From Clostridium sp. (GTDB taxonomy: Bacteria; Bacteroidota; Bacteroidia; Bacteroidales; Muribaculaceae), in NCBI GenBank assembly GCA_023663805.1, contig JAMPGR010000001.1, forward strand, positions 1 to 64,000: a stretch of DNA of 64,000 bases. Direction: 5' to 3'. The first letter of the stretch is position 1. Every line of letters starts with the position of its first letter. Of this stretch, positions 9,650 to 17,224 are shown in pieces. The translations under genes were made by a program, and so were the position numbers. The notes below the pieces were generated by a model, which worked only from the letters and a program-made list of their open reading frames with translations, was not told the DNA's origin and searched no databases.

Positions 9650-10942
9650 ATGAGACTATCTATCATAGTTATCGGCGACGAAATCCTGATCGGGAACGTT
9701 ACCGACACAAACTCCGGGGAGATAACCCGACGGTTCGCCCCCTACGGATGGGAGACTGTCGGCGTCCGAACCGTCGGTGACTCGGCCGAAGCGATTACTG
9801 CCGCCGTCTCGCAGGCGCTCGCCGAGGCCGACGCCGTCGTCACGACCGGCGGACTCGGCCCGACAAAAGATGACATAACGAAACGGGTCTTCGCCGAGTT
9901 GACGGGGGGGCGTATGCGCCGCGACGAAATTCTGCTCGGGCATGTTGCCGAAATGATGCATCGCCGCGGACTCGACTTGAACCCGTTGACGGCGACCCAG
10001 GCCGACGTTCCCGACACTGCCCGGCTCGTCGAGAACAGCTGCGGAACAGCCCCCGGGATGATCTTCGACCTCGACGGGAAACTGCTTGTCGCGATGCCGG
10101 GCGTACCGTTCGAGACAGAGATGATGCTGACCGACATAGTCGCCGAAGTGAACCGCCACTACGGGATACACGACCGCGCCGAGCGACGCTGGACCGTTAT
10201 CTGCGGAATCCCCGAATCAGAGATCGGAGAGGTGCTCGATCCCTGGGAGCAGACGCTTCCGGCGGGGGCGCATGTCGCCTACCTGCCATCGAACGGGTTC
10301 CTCCGCCTCCGGCTCGATCTGGCCCCCGTCGCGGGTGACAACCTCGATAACGACAGCCGCGCAGCCCTCGCCGACCGCCTCCACGCCGAAATGGAGCAGA
10401 CACTCGCCCCCTACTCCGCTAACATAATAGCCTCGGAGGATACAACTCCGGCGCGCGTCCTGATCGGGCTTCTGCGCCGCCGGGGAATGATGCTTGCGGC
10501 GGCAGAGAGTTGCACCGGAGGAAACATCGCCCACCAGATTACGCTGATCCCAGGCAGTTCCGAGGTGTTCCGCGGCTCCGTGACAGCCTACTGCAACACA
10601 GTCAAGATCGGCGTCCTCGATGTCGACCCCGCGACTCTCGAGGAGTTCGGGGCGGTGTCCGAGCCGGTTGTCCGCCAGATGGCCGAGGGCGTACGCTGTC
10701 TTCTCGACGCCGACATCGCGGTCGCGACAAGCGGTATCGCCGGACCCGGCGGGGGAACAGACCTGAAACCGGTAGGGACGGTCTGTTTCGGCCTCGCCCT
10801 CCGGGGCGGCCCGTCCGAAAGTTTCACACGCTATCTCCCAGGATCGCGGCAGCGCGTAATCAACCGGGCGACCAACGAAGCGATCCTGAGCGCCATCCGC
10901 ACCCTGCGCGATAACCCCACCGGGAGCGAAAGTTGGAGTTAA
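9650..10942 (+). CDS. cinA: CinA-family protein (MoCF-like domain plus NMN deamidase domain)
   Basis: A protein of 430 residues with both domains of the CinA family. The N-terminal molybdopterin-binding-like domain has GDEILIGNVTDTN and TGGLGPTKDDITK. The C-terminal CinA domain, which in characterised relatives deamidates nicotinamide mononucleotide, has AAESCTGGNIAHQIT, FRGSVTAYCN and TSGIAGPGGGT. The start at 9650 (MRLSIIVIGDEI) is chosen because the family begins there; the upstream in-frame extension overlaps tsaD. It probably belongs to the same transcript as tsaD and acts in NAD cofactor salvage or repair. Confidence 0.94.
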   Translation: MRLSIIVIGDEILIGNVTDTNSGEITRRFAPYGWETVGVRTVGDSAEAITAAVSQALAEADAVVTTGGLGPTKDDITKRVFAELTGGRMRRDEILLGHVAEMMHRRGLDLNPLTATQADVPDTARLVENSCGTAPGMIFDLDGKLLVAMPGVPFETEMMLTDIVAEVNRHYGIHDRAERRWTVICGIPESEIGEVLDPWEQTLPAGAHVAYLPSNGFLRLRLDLAPVAGDNLDNDSRAALADRLHAEMEQTLAPYSANIIASEDTTPARVLIGLLRRRGMMLAAAESCTGGNIAHQITLIPGSSEVFRGSVTAYCNTVKIGVLDVDPATLEEFGAVSEPVVRQMAEGVRCLLDADIAVATSGIAGPGGGTDLKPVGTVCFGLALRGGPSESFTRYLPGSRQRVINRATNEAILSAIRTLRDNPTGSESWS

Positions 10943-10955
10943 ACCGAACTGACTG

Positions 10956-10986
10956 TTTGCCGTCATATAAAAAATCGCTAATTTTG
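10956..10986 (+). promoter_or_regulatory. Promoter of the class A PBP gene
   Basis: TTTG (10956-10959), a 19-bp spacer and TAATTTTG (10979-10986) match the Bacteroidetes consensus exactly, 25 bp upstream of the start codon at 11012. Confidence 0.8.
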
Positions 10987-11011
10987 CAGACTGAAGGAAT
11001 TTATCCGTCAT

Positions 11012-13390
11012 ATGGCTAACCAAGAAAGACATAGAGGACTGAAACGGGGCGTAATCGTTACGCTGTGGATCGCGTTCGGCATATTTGTCGGTGCCGTCGC
11101 CCTGTTCTTTGTCCTGATATACAACGGAGTAATCGGCTACATGCCCGACATCGAGGAACTGAAGAACCCCCAGGACCGCTTCGCGTCGGTCCTCTACTCG
11201 TCTGACGGCGAAGAAATCGGGCGCTACTTCCGCAACACCGGCAACCGCGTCTACGCCGACTTCGACGAAATCTCAGACCATGTCGTCGACGCGCTGATCG
11301 CGACCGAAGACTCCCGTTTCGAAGACCACAGCGGAATCGACATGCGTGCCCTGATGCGCGTCGCGTTCAAGACAATCCTGCTTCGACAGAAAAACGCCGG
11401 CGGAGGGTCGACCATTACACAGCAGCTCGCAAAGCAACTCTACTCCCCCGAGAGCGACGGCCTGCTCAGCCGCGCCCTCCAGAAGCCGATCGAATGGATG
11501 ATCGCCGTCAAACTCGAGCGCTACTACTCGAAAGACGAGATCCTCAAGATGTATCTCAACCAGTTCGACTTTCTCTACAACGCCGTCGGAATCAAGTCGG
11601 CCGCCTATGTCTACTTCGGCAAAGAGCCTAAAGACCTGACGGTCGAAGAGGCCGCGACGCTCGTCGGAATGGTAAAGAATCCGTCGTACTACAACCCGAT
11701 ACGCAAGCCGGAGCGGACCCTCCAGCGCCGCAACGTCGTTCTCGAGCAGATGTACAAGAACGGTAAACTGACCGAAGCCGAACTCGATTCGCTCAAACAG
11801 ATTCCGCTGACGCTGAACTACCACCGCGTTGACCACAAGGACGGCCTCGCCCCTTATTTCCGCGAAGAGATACGCCGGATGATGCGCGCCAAAAAGCCCG
11901 AGCGAAGCAACTATCTGTCGTGGGAGACACAGAAGTTTGTCGACGACTCGATACAGTGGGAGAACAATCCCCTCTACGGGTGGATCGAAAAGAATCCGAA
12001 ACCCGACGGGACGAAATATGACATCTATACCGACGGCCTTCGGATCTACACTTCGATCGACTCCCGCATGCAGCGCTACGCCGAAGAGGCTGTCACCGAG
12101 CACCTGAGCCGCGACCTCCAGCCCGCCTTCTTCCGCGAAAAGCGGAACACCCGCGGCGCCCCCTACTCGACCGACCGCACGGAGATTTCCGAGATCCGAA
12201 TCAACCACTTGATACGCAACTCGATGAAACTGACCGACCGCTGGCGCGTCATGAAGAAGAACGGTTCGACCGACGAGGAGATCATCGCCTCGTTCTCCGA
12301 ACCCCGCGACATGAAAGTCTTCACCTACAACGGAATGGTAGACACGATCATGACACCGCTCGATTCGATGCTCTACATCAAGCATTTTCTCCGCGCCGGC
12401 TTTATGGCGATGGACCCCGTGACGGGCCATGTGAAGGCCTATGTCGGAGGCCCGAATTTCTCGACCTTCCAGTACGATATGGTCTCGACCGGACGCCGCC
12501 AGATCGGCTCGACCGTCAAGCCGTTCCTCTACACCTACGCGATGGAGGAGGGATTCACCCCCTGCGACCAGTTATTGAACGAACAGCCGGTCATCACCGA
12601 TGCCAACGGAAAACTCTGGATGCCGCGAAACTCCGGTTCGGCACGCGTCGGCGAAATGGTCGACCTTCGCTGGGCGCTGACGAACTCGAACAACTGGATC
12701 TCGGCGCGTCTTATCAGCCAGTTGTCGCCCGAAGAACTCGTCAGGACGATGCATAACTTCGGTATCACGAACAAACTAGATCCGGTCATGTCGCTCTGTC
12801 TCGGTCCGGCCGACGTTTCGGTCAAGGAGATGGTCACGGCATATACCGCCTTCGCCAACAACGGCATGCGCGCTGACCCGATTTTCGTCACGGCCATAGC
12901 CGACAACAACGGAAACATAATCTCGGAGTTCTCGTCGAAACACACCGAGGTCATCTCCGAGACCGCCTACTACCGGATTCTGTCGATACTGCTGAACGTC
13001 GTCGACAGCGGAACAGGCAACCGCCTGCGTCGTCCCCCCTATAACCTGACGGCCCAGACCGGCGGCAAGACCGGAACAACCAACTTCAACGCCGACGGCT
13101 GGTTCATGGGATTCACCCCGCGTCTGGTCGCCGGAACATGGGTCGGCGGCGAGGAGAGGTTCATCCACTTCAACGGAATGGCCCTCGGACAGGGCGCATC
13201 GATGGCGTTGCCGATCTACGGAAAATTCATGAAGAAAGTCTACGATGACCCGTCTCTTCCCTACAGCCAGGACGCCCGCTTCGCCTTCCCCGAGAACCTG
13301 AATCTCTGCGAGAAGGAATACTATGGTGACTACGGCGGAACCGACGACAGCCAGGCCGAAGAGACATCGGTCGAGGGGGTCTTCGACTGA
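11012..13390 (+). CDS. Class A penicillin-binding protein (PBP1A-type)
   Basis: A bifunctional peptidoglycan synthase of 792 residues anchored in the inner membrane by one N-terminal segment (about 15-37). The GT51 glycosyltransferase domain has ATEDSRFEDHSG with catalytic glutamate E99, GGSTITQQLAKQL, and the KDEILKMYLN block. The transpeptidase domain carries S500-T-V-K, the SNN motif within TNSNNW, and K686-T-G-T. Length and domain order are normal. It has its own promoter and is followed 61 bp later by the MlaE-type permease gene with no visible terminator between, so readthrough into the transporter pair is possible. Confidence 0.95.
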   Translation: MANQERHRGLKRGVIVTLWIAFGIFVGAVALFFVLIYNGVIGYMPDIEELKNPQDRFASVLYSSDGEEIGRYFRNTGNRVYADFDEISDHVVDALIATEDSRFEDHSGIDMRALMRVAFKTILLRQKNAGGGSTITQQLAKQLYSPESDGLLSRALQKPIEWMIAVKLERYYSKDEILKMYLNQFDFLYNAVGIKSAAYVYFGKEPKDLTVEEAATLVGMVKNPSYYNPIRKPERTLQRRNVVLEQMYKNGKLTEAELDSLKQIPLTLNYHRVDHKDGLAPYFREEIRRMMRAKKPERSNYLSWETQKFVDDSIQWENNPLYGWIEKNPKPDGTKYDIYTDGLRIYTSIDSRMQRYAEEAVTEHLSRDLQPAFFREKRNTRGAPYSTDRTEISEIRINHLIRNSMKLTDRWRVMKKNGSTDEEIIASFSEPRDMKVFTYNGMVDTIMTPLDSMLYIKHFLRAGFMAMDPVTGHVKAYVGGPNFSTFQYDMVSTGRRQIGSTVKPFLYTYAMEEGFTPCDQLLNEQPVITDANGKLWMPRNSGSARVGEMVDLRWALTNSNNWISARLISQLSPEELVRTMHNFGITNKLDPVMSLCLGPADVSVKEMVTAYTAFANNGMRADPIFVTAIADNNGNIISEFSSKHTEVISETAYYRILSILLNVVDSGTGNRLRRPPYNLTAQTGGKTGTTNFNADGWFMGFTPRLVAGTWVGGEERFIHFNGMALGQGASMALPIYGKFMKKVYDDPSLPYSQDARFAFPENLNLCEKEYYGDYGGTDDSQAEETSVEGVFD

Positions 13391-13451
13391 CACGCACCCC
13401 GCCCCGGCCACAAACGAAACAGATCACAACCAAGAAACCGAAAAAAACAAG

Positions 13452-14201
13452 ATGATAATAACCGACTCGCTGAGAACCTTCGGACGCTACTGTCTCTTTA
13501 TGAAGAGAGTGTTCACCGTGCCTGACAAATGGCGGTTCTTTTTCAGCCGCACCATATTCGAAATCACGAAACTCGGCGTCGACTCGATACCGCTGGTCAT
13601 CGTGATCTCGATTTTCATCGGCGCCGTCTGCGCGATCCAGATGCAGTTGAACATCAGCTCGCCCCTGATACCGGCCTATTCTGTCGGACTCGCGACGCGT
13701 GAAATTATCCTGCTCGAGTTCTCAAACTCGATTCTCTGTCTGATTCTGGCCGGAAAGGTCGGGTCGAACATCGCCTCGGAGATCGGGACGATGCGCGTTA
13801 CCGAGCAGATCGACGCCCTCGACATCATGGGTGTCAACTCGGCCAATTTCCTTGTTCTGCCAAAGACAGTCGGATTTATCCTTTTCATGCCTGTCCTGGC
13901 TACGTTCTGTATCGCGACATCGCTTCTCGGCGGCCTCCTGGTCGCGATCTTCACGGACATCATCTCCGTCTCGCGCTATGTCTACGGTCTACAGGCACTG
14001 TTCCAGGAATGGTATGTCTGGTACGGACTAATCAAGTCGCTCTTCTTCGCCTACATTATCGCGACCGTATCGGCCTTCTACGGCTACTATGTCAAAGGGG
14101 GAGCCCTCGAGGTCGGAAAAGCCAGCACCAACGCCGTCGTCGCCAGCAGTATTCTGATTCTCCTCGCCGATGTAATCCTGACAAAACTCCTGCTCCAATG
14201 A
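13452..14201 (+). CDS. MlaE-family ABC transporter permease
   Basis: The 249-residue inner-membrane permease of an Mla-type phospholipid (outer-membrane lipid asymmetry) transporter. Several hydrophobic segments are visible, and the family block GSNIASEIGTMRVTEQIDAL, ending in DIMG, is intact. I start it at 13452 (MIITDSLRTFG); the longer open frame overlaps the end of the PBP gene. Its stop overlaps the ATPase start (ATGA at 14198-14201). The periplasmic MCE-domain partner (MlaD) is not adjacent and must lie elsewhere if the system is complete. Confidence 0.93.
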   Translation: MIITDSLRTFGRYCLFMKRVFTVPDKWRFFFSRTIFEITKLGVDSIPLVIVISIFIGAVCAIQMQLNISSPLIPAYSVGLATREIILLEFSNSILCLILAGKVGSNIASEIGTMRVTEQIDALDIMGVNSANFLVLPKTVGFILFMPVLATFCIATSLLGGLLVAIFTDIISVSRYVYGLQALFQEWYVWYGLIKSLFFAYIIATVSAFYGYYVKGGALEVGKASTNAVVASSILILLADVILTKLLLQ

Positions 14202-14968
14202 TCGAAGTTAAAAACCTGACGAAGTCTTTCGACGGAAAGACCATTCTCCACGGCGTCAGCGCGACGTTCGAAACCGGAAAGACAAACCTGATAATCGGAC
14301 AAAGCGGATCGGGCAAAACGGTCCTTGTCAAATCAATCGTCGGGCTCGTGCGCCCCGAAGAGGGTGAGATCCTCTTCGACGGCCGCGACCTGCTGAAGAT
14401 GAACCAGGCACAGACGAAACTCCTGCGCCAGGAGATCGGCATGCTTTTTCAGGGGTCGGCGCTCTTCGACTCCGAGACCGTTCTCGGGAACGTACTGTTC
14501 CCCCTCGAGATGTTCTCCGACATGAGCCAGGCCGAACGGATAGACCGCGCCGAGTTCTGTCTCGAACGCGTCAACCTGAAAGGAGCCGGCGACAAATATC
14601 CCTCGGAGATCTCCGGCGGTATGCAGAAACGCGTCGCCATCGCCCGCGCCATCGCCCTGAACCCCAAGTATCTCTTCTGCGACGAACCGAACTCGGGTCT
14701 CGACCCGCGGACTTCGATCGTCATCGACGAACTCCTGAGCGATATCACCCACGAATATAACATCACGACGATCATCAACACCCACGACATGAACTCCGTT
14801 CTCGGAATCGGCGAGAACATCGTCTTCATCAAGAACGGCTATCGCGAGTGGGTCGGCAATATGAACGAGATCTACCACACATCAAACGAAGCCCTGAACG
14901 ACTTCGTCTTCGCCAACGACCTCTTCCAGAAGGTTCGAGCCTATGTCGTCGAGAACGAACACCGATAG
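14198..14968 (+). CDS. MlaF-family ABC transporter ATPase
   Basis: The 256-residue nucleotide-binding subunit paired with the MlaE-type permease. Walker A GQSGSGKT (34-41), the signature ISGGMQKR and Walker B YLFCDEPNSGLD are present. The start at 14198 (MIEVKNLTKSF) is set by the 4-bp overlap with the permease gene and by ABC family alignment; the upstream extension is the permease gene in another frame. It would power lipid transport between the membranes. A TAGGAGG stretch around its stop codon may serve the next gene. Confidence 0.95.
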   Translation: MIEVKNLTKSFDGKTILHGVSATFETGKTNLIIGQSGSGKTVLVKSIVGLVRPEEGEILFDGRDLLKMNQAQTKLLRQEIGMLFQGSALFDSETVLGNVLFPLEMFSDMSQAERIDRAEFCLERVNLKGAGDKYPSEISGGMQKRVAIARAIALNPKYLFCDEPNSGLDPRTSIVIDELLSDITHEYNITTIINTHDMNSVLGIGENIVFIKNGYREWVGNMNEIYHTSNEALNDFVFANDLFQKVRAYVVENEHR

Positions 14969-14980
14969 GAGGCCGGGAGC

Positions 14981-16762
14981 GTGACAAGACAGCGGTTCGC
15001 CATATGGTCGCCCGACGCGACCGGAGCCGAACTGCGGCTCTACCGCCGCAACGACAGCCGGCGTCCCTATACCGTTCTGGCAATGGAGCGCGACAACTCG
15101 ACTGGTGAATGGGGTGTCGAGGCCGACGTCGAATCCCCGGCGTTCCATACATTCCGAATCTGCGATGCCGGAGGACGGTGGCTTCGCGAAACGCCGTCGC
15201 CGCGCACACGCGCTCTCGCTGCAAACAGCCGCCGTGGAGCAGTCGTTGACTTCCGCCCGACCGATCCTCCGGGATGGATGGCTGACCGCGGTCCGAGACT
15301 CCAGTCACCCGTCGACGCTGTCATCGCCGAAATCCATGTACGCGACTTCTCGTCCGATCCTTCGGCCGGATCGAACTATCCGGGATTGTTTTCCGCTCTG
15401 GCCGAGGCGAACCGCGCGACCGAATGGCTCCGTCGGATGGGATACACCCATGTCCAGCTGATGCCTGTCGCCGACTTCGCGACAATCGACGAACTGCGTC
15501 GCGACCCCTCCAAATACAACTGGGGCTACGACCCGTTCTTCCACAGCGTTCCCGAAGGATCCTACTCGACCGATCCCCGCGATCCGGCGACTCGAATCCG
15601 CGAGATGAAACAGATGGTCAAGTCGCTCCATGATGCCGGAATCGGAGTCATCATGGATGTCGTCTACAACCATGTCTACTCCGTCAGCGACTCCCCGCTC
15701 GAACTGACCGCCCCCGGCCGGTTTTTCCGAAGAAATCCAGACGGAACGATCTCGAACGGAAGTGGTTGCGGCAACGAGATCGCCAGCGAAACCCCCTGGG
15801 GACGGGAATTCATAAAGGATTCACTGCTATGGTGGATGCGCAACTACCATATAGACGGCTTTCGCTTCGACCTGATGGGGTGTCTCGACATCGAGACCGT
15901 CAACAGCGTTGCACACGCCCTCCGGCTCGAGCGCCCCGACATCCTCCTCTACGGCGAGGGGTGGACCGCCGGAGATTCGGCCCTGCCGCGCCATCTTCGG
16001 GCAACAGCCGAAAACCGCAGCCATCTCGACCGGATCGGAATGTTCTCCGACCGCTTCCGCGACCTTGTCCGCGGCGACGAATGGGACAGTCGGAAACTGG
16101 GATTCGTCACCGGCGGTGCAGTTGACTTCAGAGAAATGTCCCGGACTGTTTCCGGCGGGGATAGTCCGGAACTGACTGTCAACTACGCCGGATGCCACGA
16201 CGGCCTGACGCTCGCCGACCGCATCCTCGCATGCCGCCCCGACCTGCCCGGCGAAGACCGCCGTCGATCGGCAAGACTGGCGATGGCCCTGGTCATGACC
16301 TCCCAGGGAGTTCCCTTCGTCATGCTCGGTGACGAAGCCGGACGGTCGAAAGGTGGCGACCGGAACTCCTATCGCTCGCCCGAACCGGTCAACGCGATCC
16401 ACTGGGACCTTCTCTGCCGCTCCGACGCCGACTATGTCGCCGCGCTGATACGTCTGCGCCGTGACCACCCCGCGTTCCGTCTACGCAACGCGGCCGACAT
16501 CCGCTCCCGGCTCCGTTTCGACATTCCGCGCCACCCCGGCGTCTTCGGCTACACAATCGCCGGTAACGCCGGTTCCGACGATTGGAGCGACATAAAACTG
16601 ATATTCAACGGAAGCGACACCGACGTAACGATCCGGATCCCGAAGGCCGACTGGATTGTCATCGCCGAAGGGGACCATATCTCCCCGACAGGCCTGCGAC
16701 GTTTCGCCGGAGGCCACCTGCCGGTCCCCGCCCGTACCCCCCTGATTCTCGCCCGAAGGTAG
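14981..16762 (+). CDS. GH13 alpha-glucan debranching-type enzyme (type I pullulanase-like)
   Basis: A cytoplasmic glycoside hydrolase family 13 enzyme of 593 residues with GTG start. A short CBM48-like N-terminal domain (about 1-70) precedes the catalytic barrel. YNWGYDP (179-185) is the hallmark of type I pullulanases. The nucleophile is D297 (in GFRFD), the acid/base E326 (in YGEGW), and the third carboxylate lies in AGCHDGLTL. No signal peptide is visible, which suggests action on intracellular glycogen or imported alpha-glucan branches. It is shorter than typical secreted pullulanases, having only one N-terminal accessory domain. The gene starts 12 bp after the MlaF stop with a purine-rich TAGGAGG upstream, so it is probably cotranscribed with the transporter although the functions look unrelated. 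Confidence 0.9.
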   Translation: MTRQRFAIWSPDATGAELRLYRRNDSRRPYTVLAMERDNSTGEWGVEADVESPAFHTFRICDAGGRWLRETPSPRTRALAANSRRGAVVDFRPTDPPGWMADRGPRLQSPVDAVIAEIHVRDFSSDPSAGSNYPGLFSALAEANRATEWLRRMGYTHVQLMPVADFATIDELRRDPSKYNWGYDPFFHSVPEGSYSTDPRDPATRIREMKQMVKSLHDAGIGVIMDVVYNHVYSVSDSPLELTAPGRFFRRNPDGTISNGSGCGNEIASETPWGREFIKDSLLWWMRNYHIDGFRFDLMGCLDIETVNSVAHALRLERPDILLYGEGWTAGDSALPRHLRATAENRSHLDRIGMFSDRFRDLVRGDEWDSRKLGFVTGGAVDFREMSRTVSGGDSPELTVNYAGCHDGLTLADRILACRPDLPGEDRRRSARLAMALVMTSQGVPFVMLGDEAGRSKGGDRNSYRSPEPVNAIHWDLLCRSDADYVAALIRLRRDHPAFRLRNAADIRSRLRFDIPRHPGVFGYTIAGNAGSDDWSDIKLIFNGSDTDVTIRIPKADWIVIAEGDHISPTGLRRFAGGHLPVPARTPLILARR

Positions 16763-16767
16763 ATTAT

Positions 16768-16798
16768 TTTGTAATCTCAAAATTAATACGTAACTTTA
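16768..16798 (+). promoter_or_regulatory. Orphan promoter-like sequence
   Basis: TTTG (16768-16771), 19 bp and TAACTTTA (16791-16798) fit the Bacteroidetes promoter with one deviation in the last base. No convincing gene follows directly; the next protein start, 17225, has its own better promoter. The transcript may be a non-coding RNA or encode a peptide of about 80 codons starting at 16841, for which I see no family. Confidence 0.4.
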
Positions 16799-16898
16799 CG
16801 GCCGAACAACCGATAAACCCTATCAATCACCCCGGCCGAATGACGTTATCACGCAGAATATCGACCATCTATATGACTTGTGTACAGCAATTTATCGC

Positions 16899-16989
16899 AG
16901 GGACTCGGCCTGCTGCGTCCGCCCAGGCGTGGAACAAAACCAGCGAGGTTTCTGCGTCATTCGAGGCGGACGCGGCAGGCCGCGTCCCT
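16899..16989. repeat. REPIN-like inverted pair of REP hairpins
   Basis: Two 25-bp arms (16899-16923 and 16965-16989) are inverted copies of each other with two mismatches, separated by 41 bp. Each arm is itself nearly palindromic: the right one is GGACGCGG-CAGG-CCGCGTCC, and the left has the same plan with mismatches. The outer ends read AGGGAC and GTCCCT. This architecture is that of REP doublets mobilised by RAYT transposases in other bacteria. No RAYT gene is in the window. The remainder of 16763-17224 holds only the two promoters and a possible weak terminator. Confidence 0.6.
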
Positions 16990-17093
16990 ACCGACCATCA
17001 ATATGTTAGCAGTCCTATATACACAATTAACATCCGCGCCGTCATCGCCGACGTCCGGATCCGTCAGATGACCCACTACTACCTCTAAGGCCT

Positions 17094-17142
17094 CTGGGAA
17101 ACACCGATCAGCCTGACCAGCGCGTGTCTCTGAGTTTTTTTT
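17094..17142 (+). terminator. Possible weak Rho-independent terminator
   Basis: An imperfect stem (CTC.GGGA..CAC with GTGTCTC.GAG, one mismatch and a bulge) ends in a run of eight T (17135-17142). It would end a transcript starting at the orphan promoter near 16798. The end of the T run also supplies the -33 element of the next promoter. Confidence 0.35.
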
Positions 17143-17171
17143 GGCGGACAGGAATTATTTCGCTAAATTTG
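17140..17171 (+). promoter_or_regulatory. Promoter of the GH110 gene
   Basis: TTTG (17140-17143), 20 bp and TAAATTTG (17164-17171) match the Bacteroidetes consensus. The start codon is 53 bp downstream. Confidence 0.75.
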
Positions 17172-17196
17172 TCGTGTCGGATTACTCCGACACGAC
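17171..17196. promoter_or_regulatory. Perfect inverted repeat at the GH110 transcription start
   Basis: GTCGTGTCGGA and its exact reverse complement flank a 4-bp centre (TTAC). The repeat begins at the last base of the -7 box, so it covers the expected transcription start. It could be an operator or a hairpin at the extreme 5' end of the mRNA. Confidence 0.65.
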
Positions 17197-17224
17197 AACG
17201 AAAGAAATTAACCAAAATAACAAC

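Noticed and set aside
11273..12430. Open frame of 385 codons antisense to the PBP gene
   Set aside because: The sense frame carries all class A PBP motifs; the antisense is a shadow.
16582..17088. Open frame of 168 codons across the end of the GH13 gene
   Set aside because: The first part is the GH13 gene in another frame and the second part runs through the REPIN-like hairpins; only the region after 16841 could be a peptide, with little support.
17094..17142. Signal recognition particle RNA or tmRNA in the intergenic region before GH110
   Set aside because: The short GCCTGACCAG stretch recalls SRP RNA, but the GGAAG loop and the paired arms are missing; no tmRNA or RNase P RNA motifs are present.
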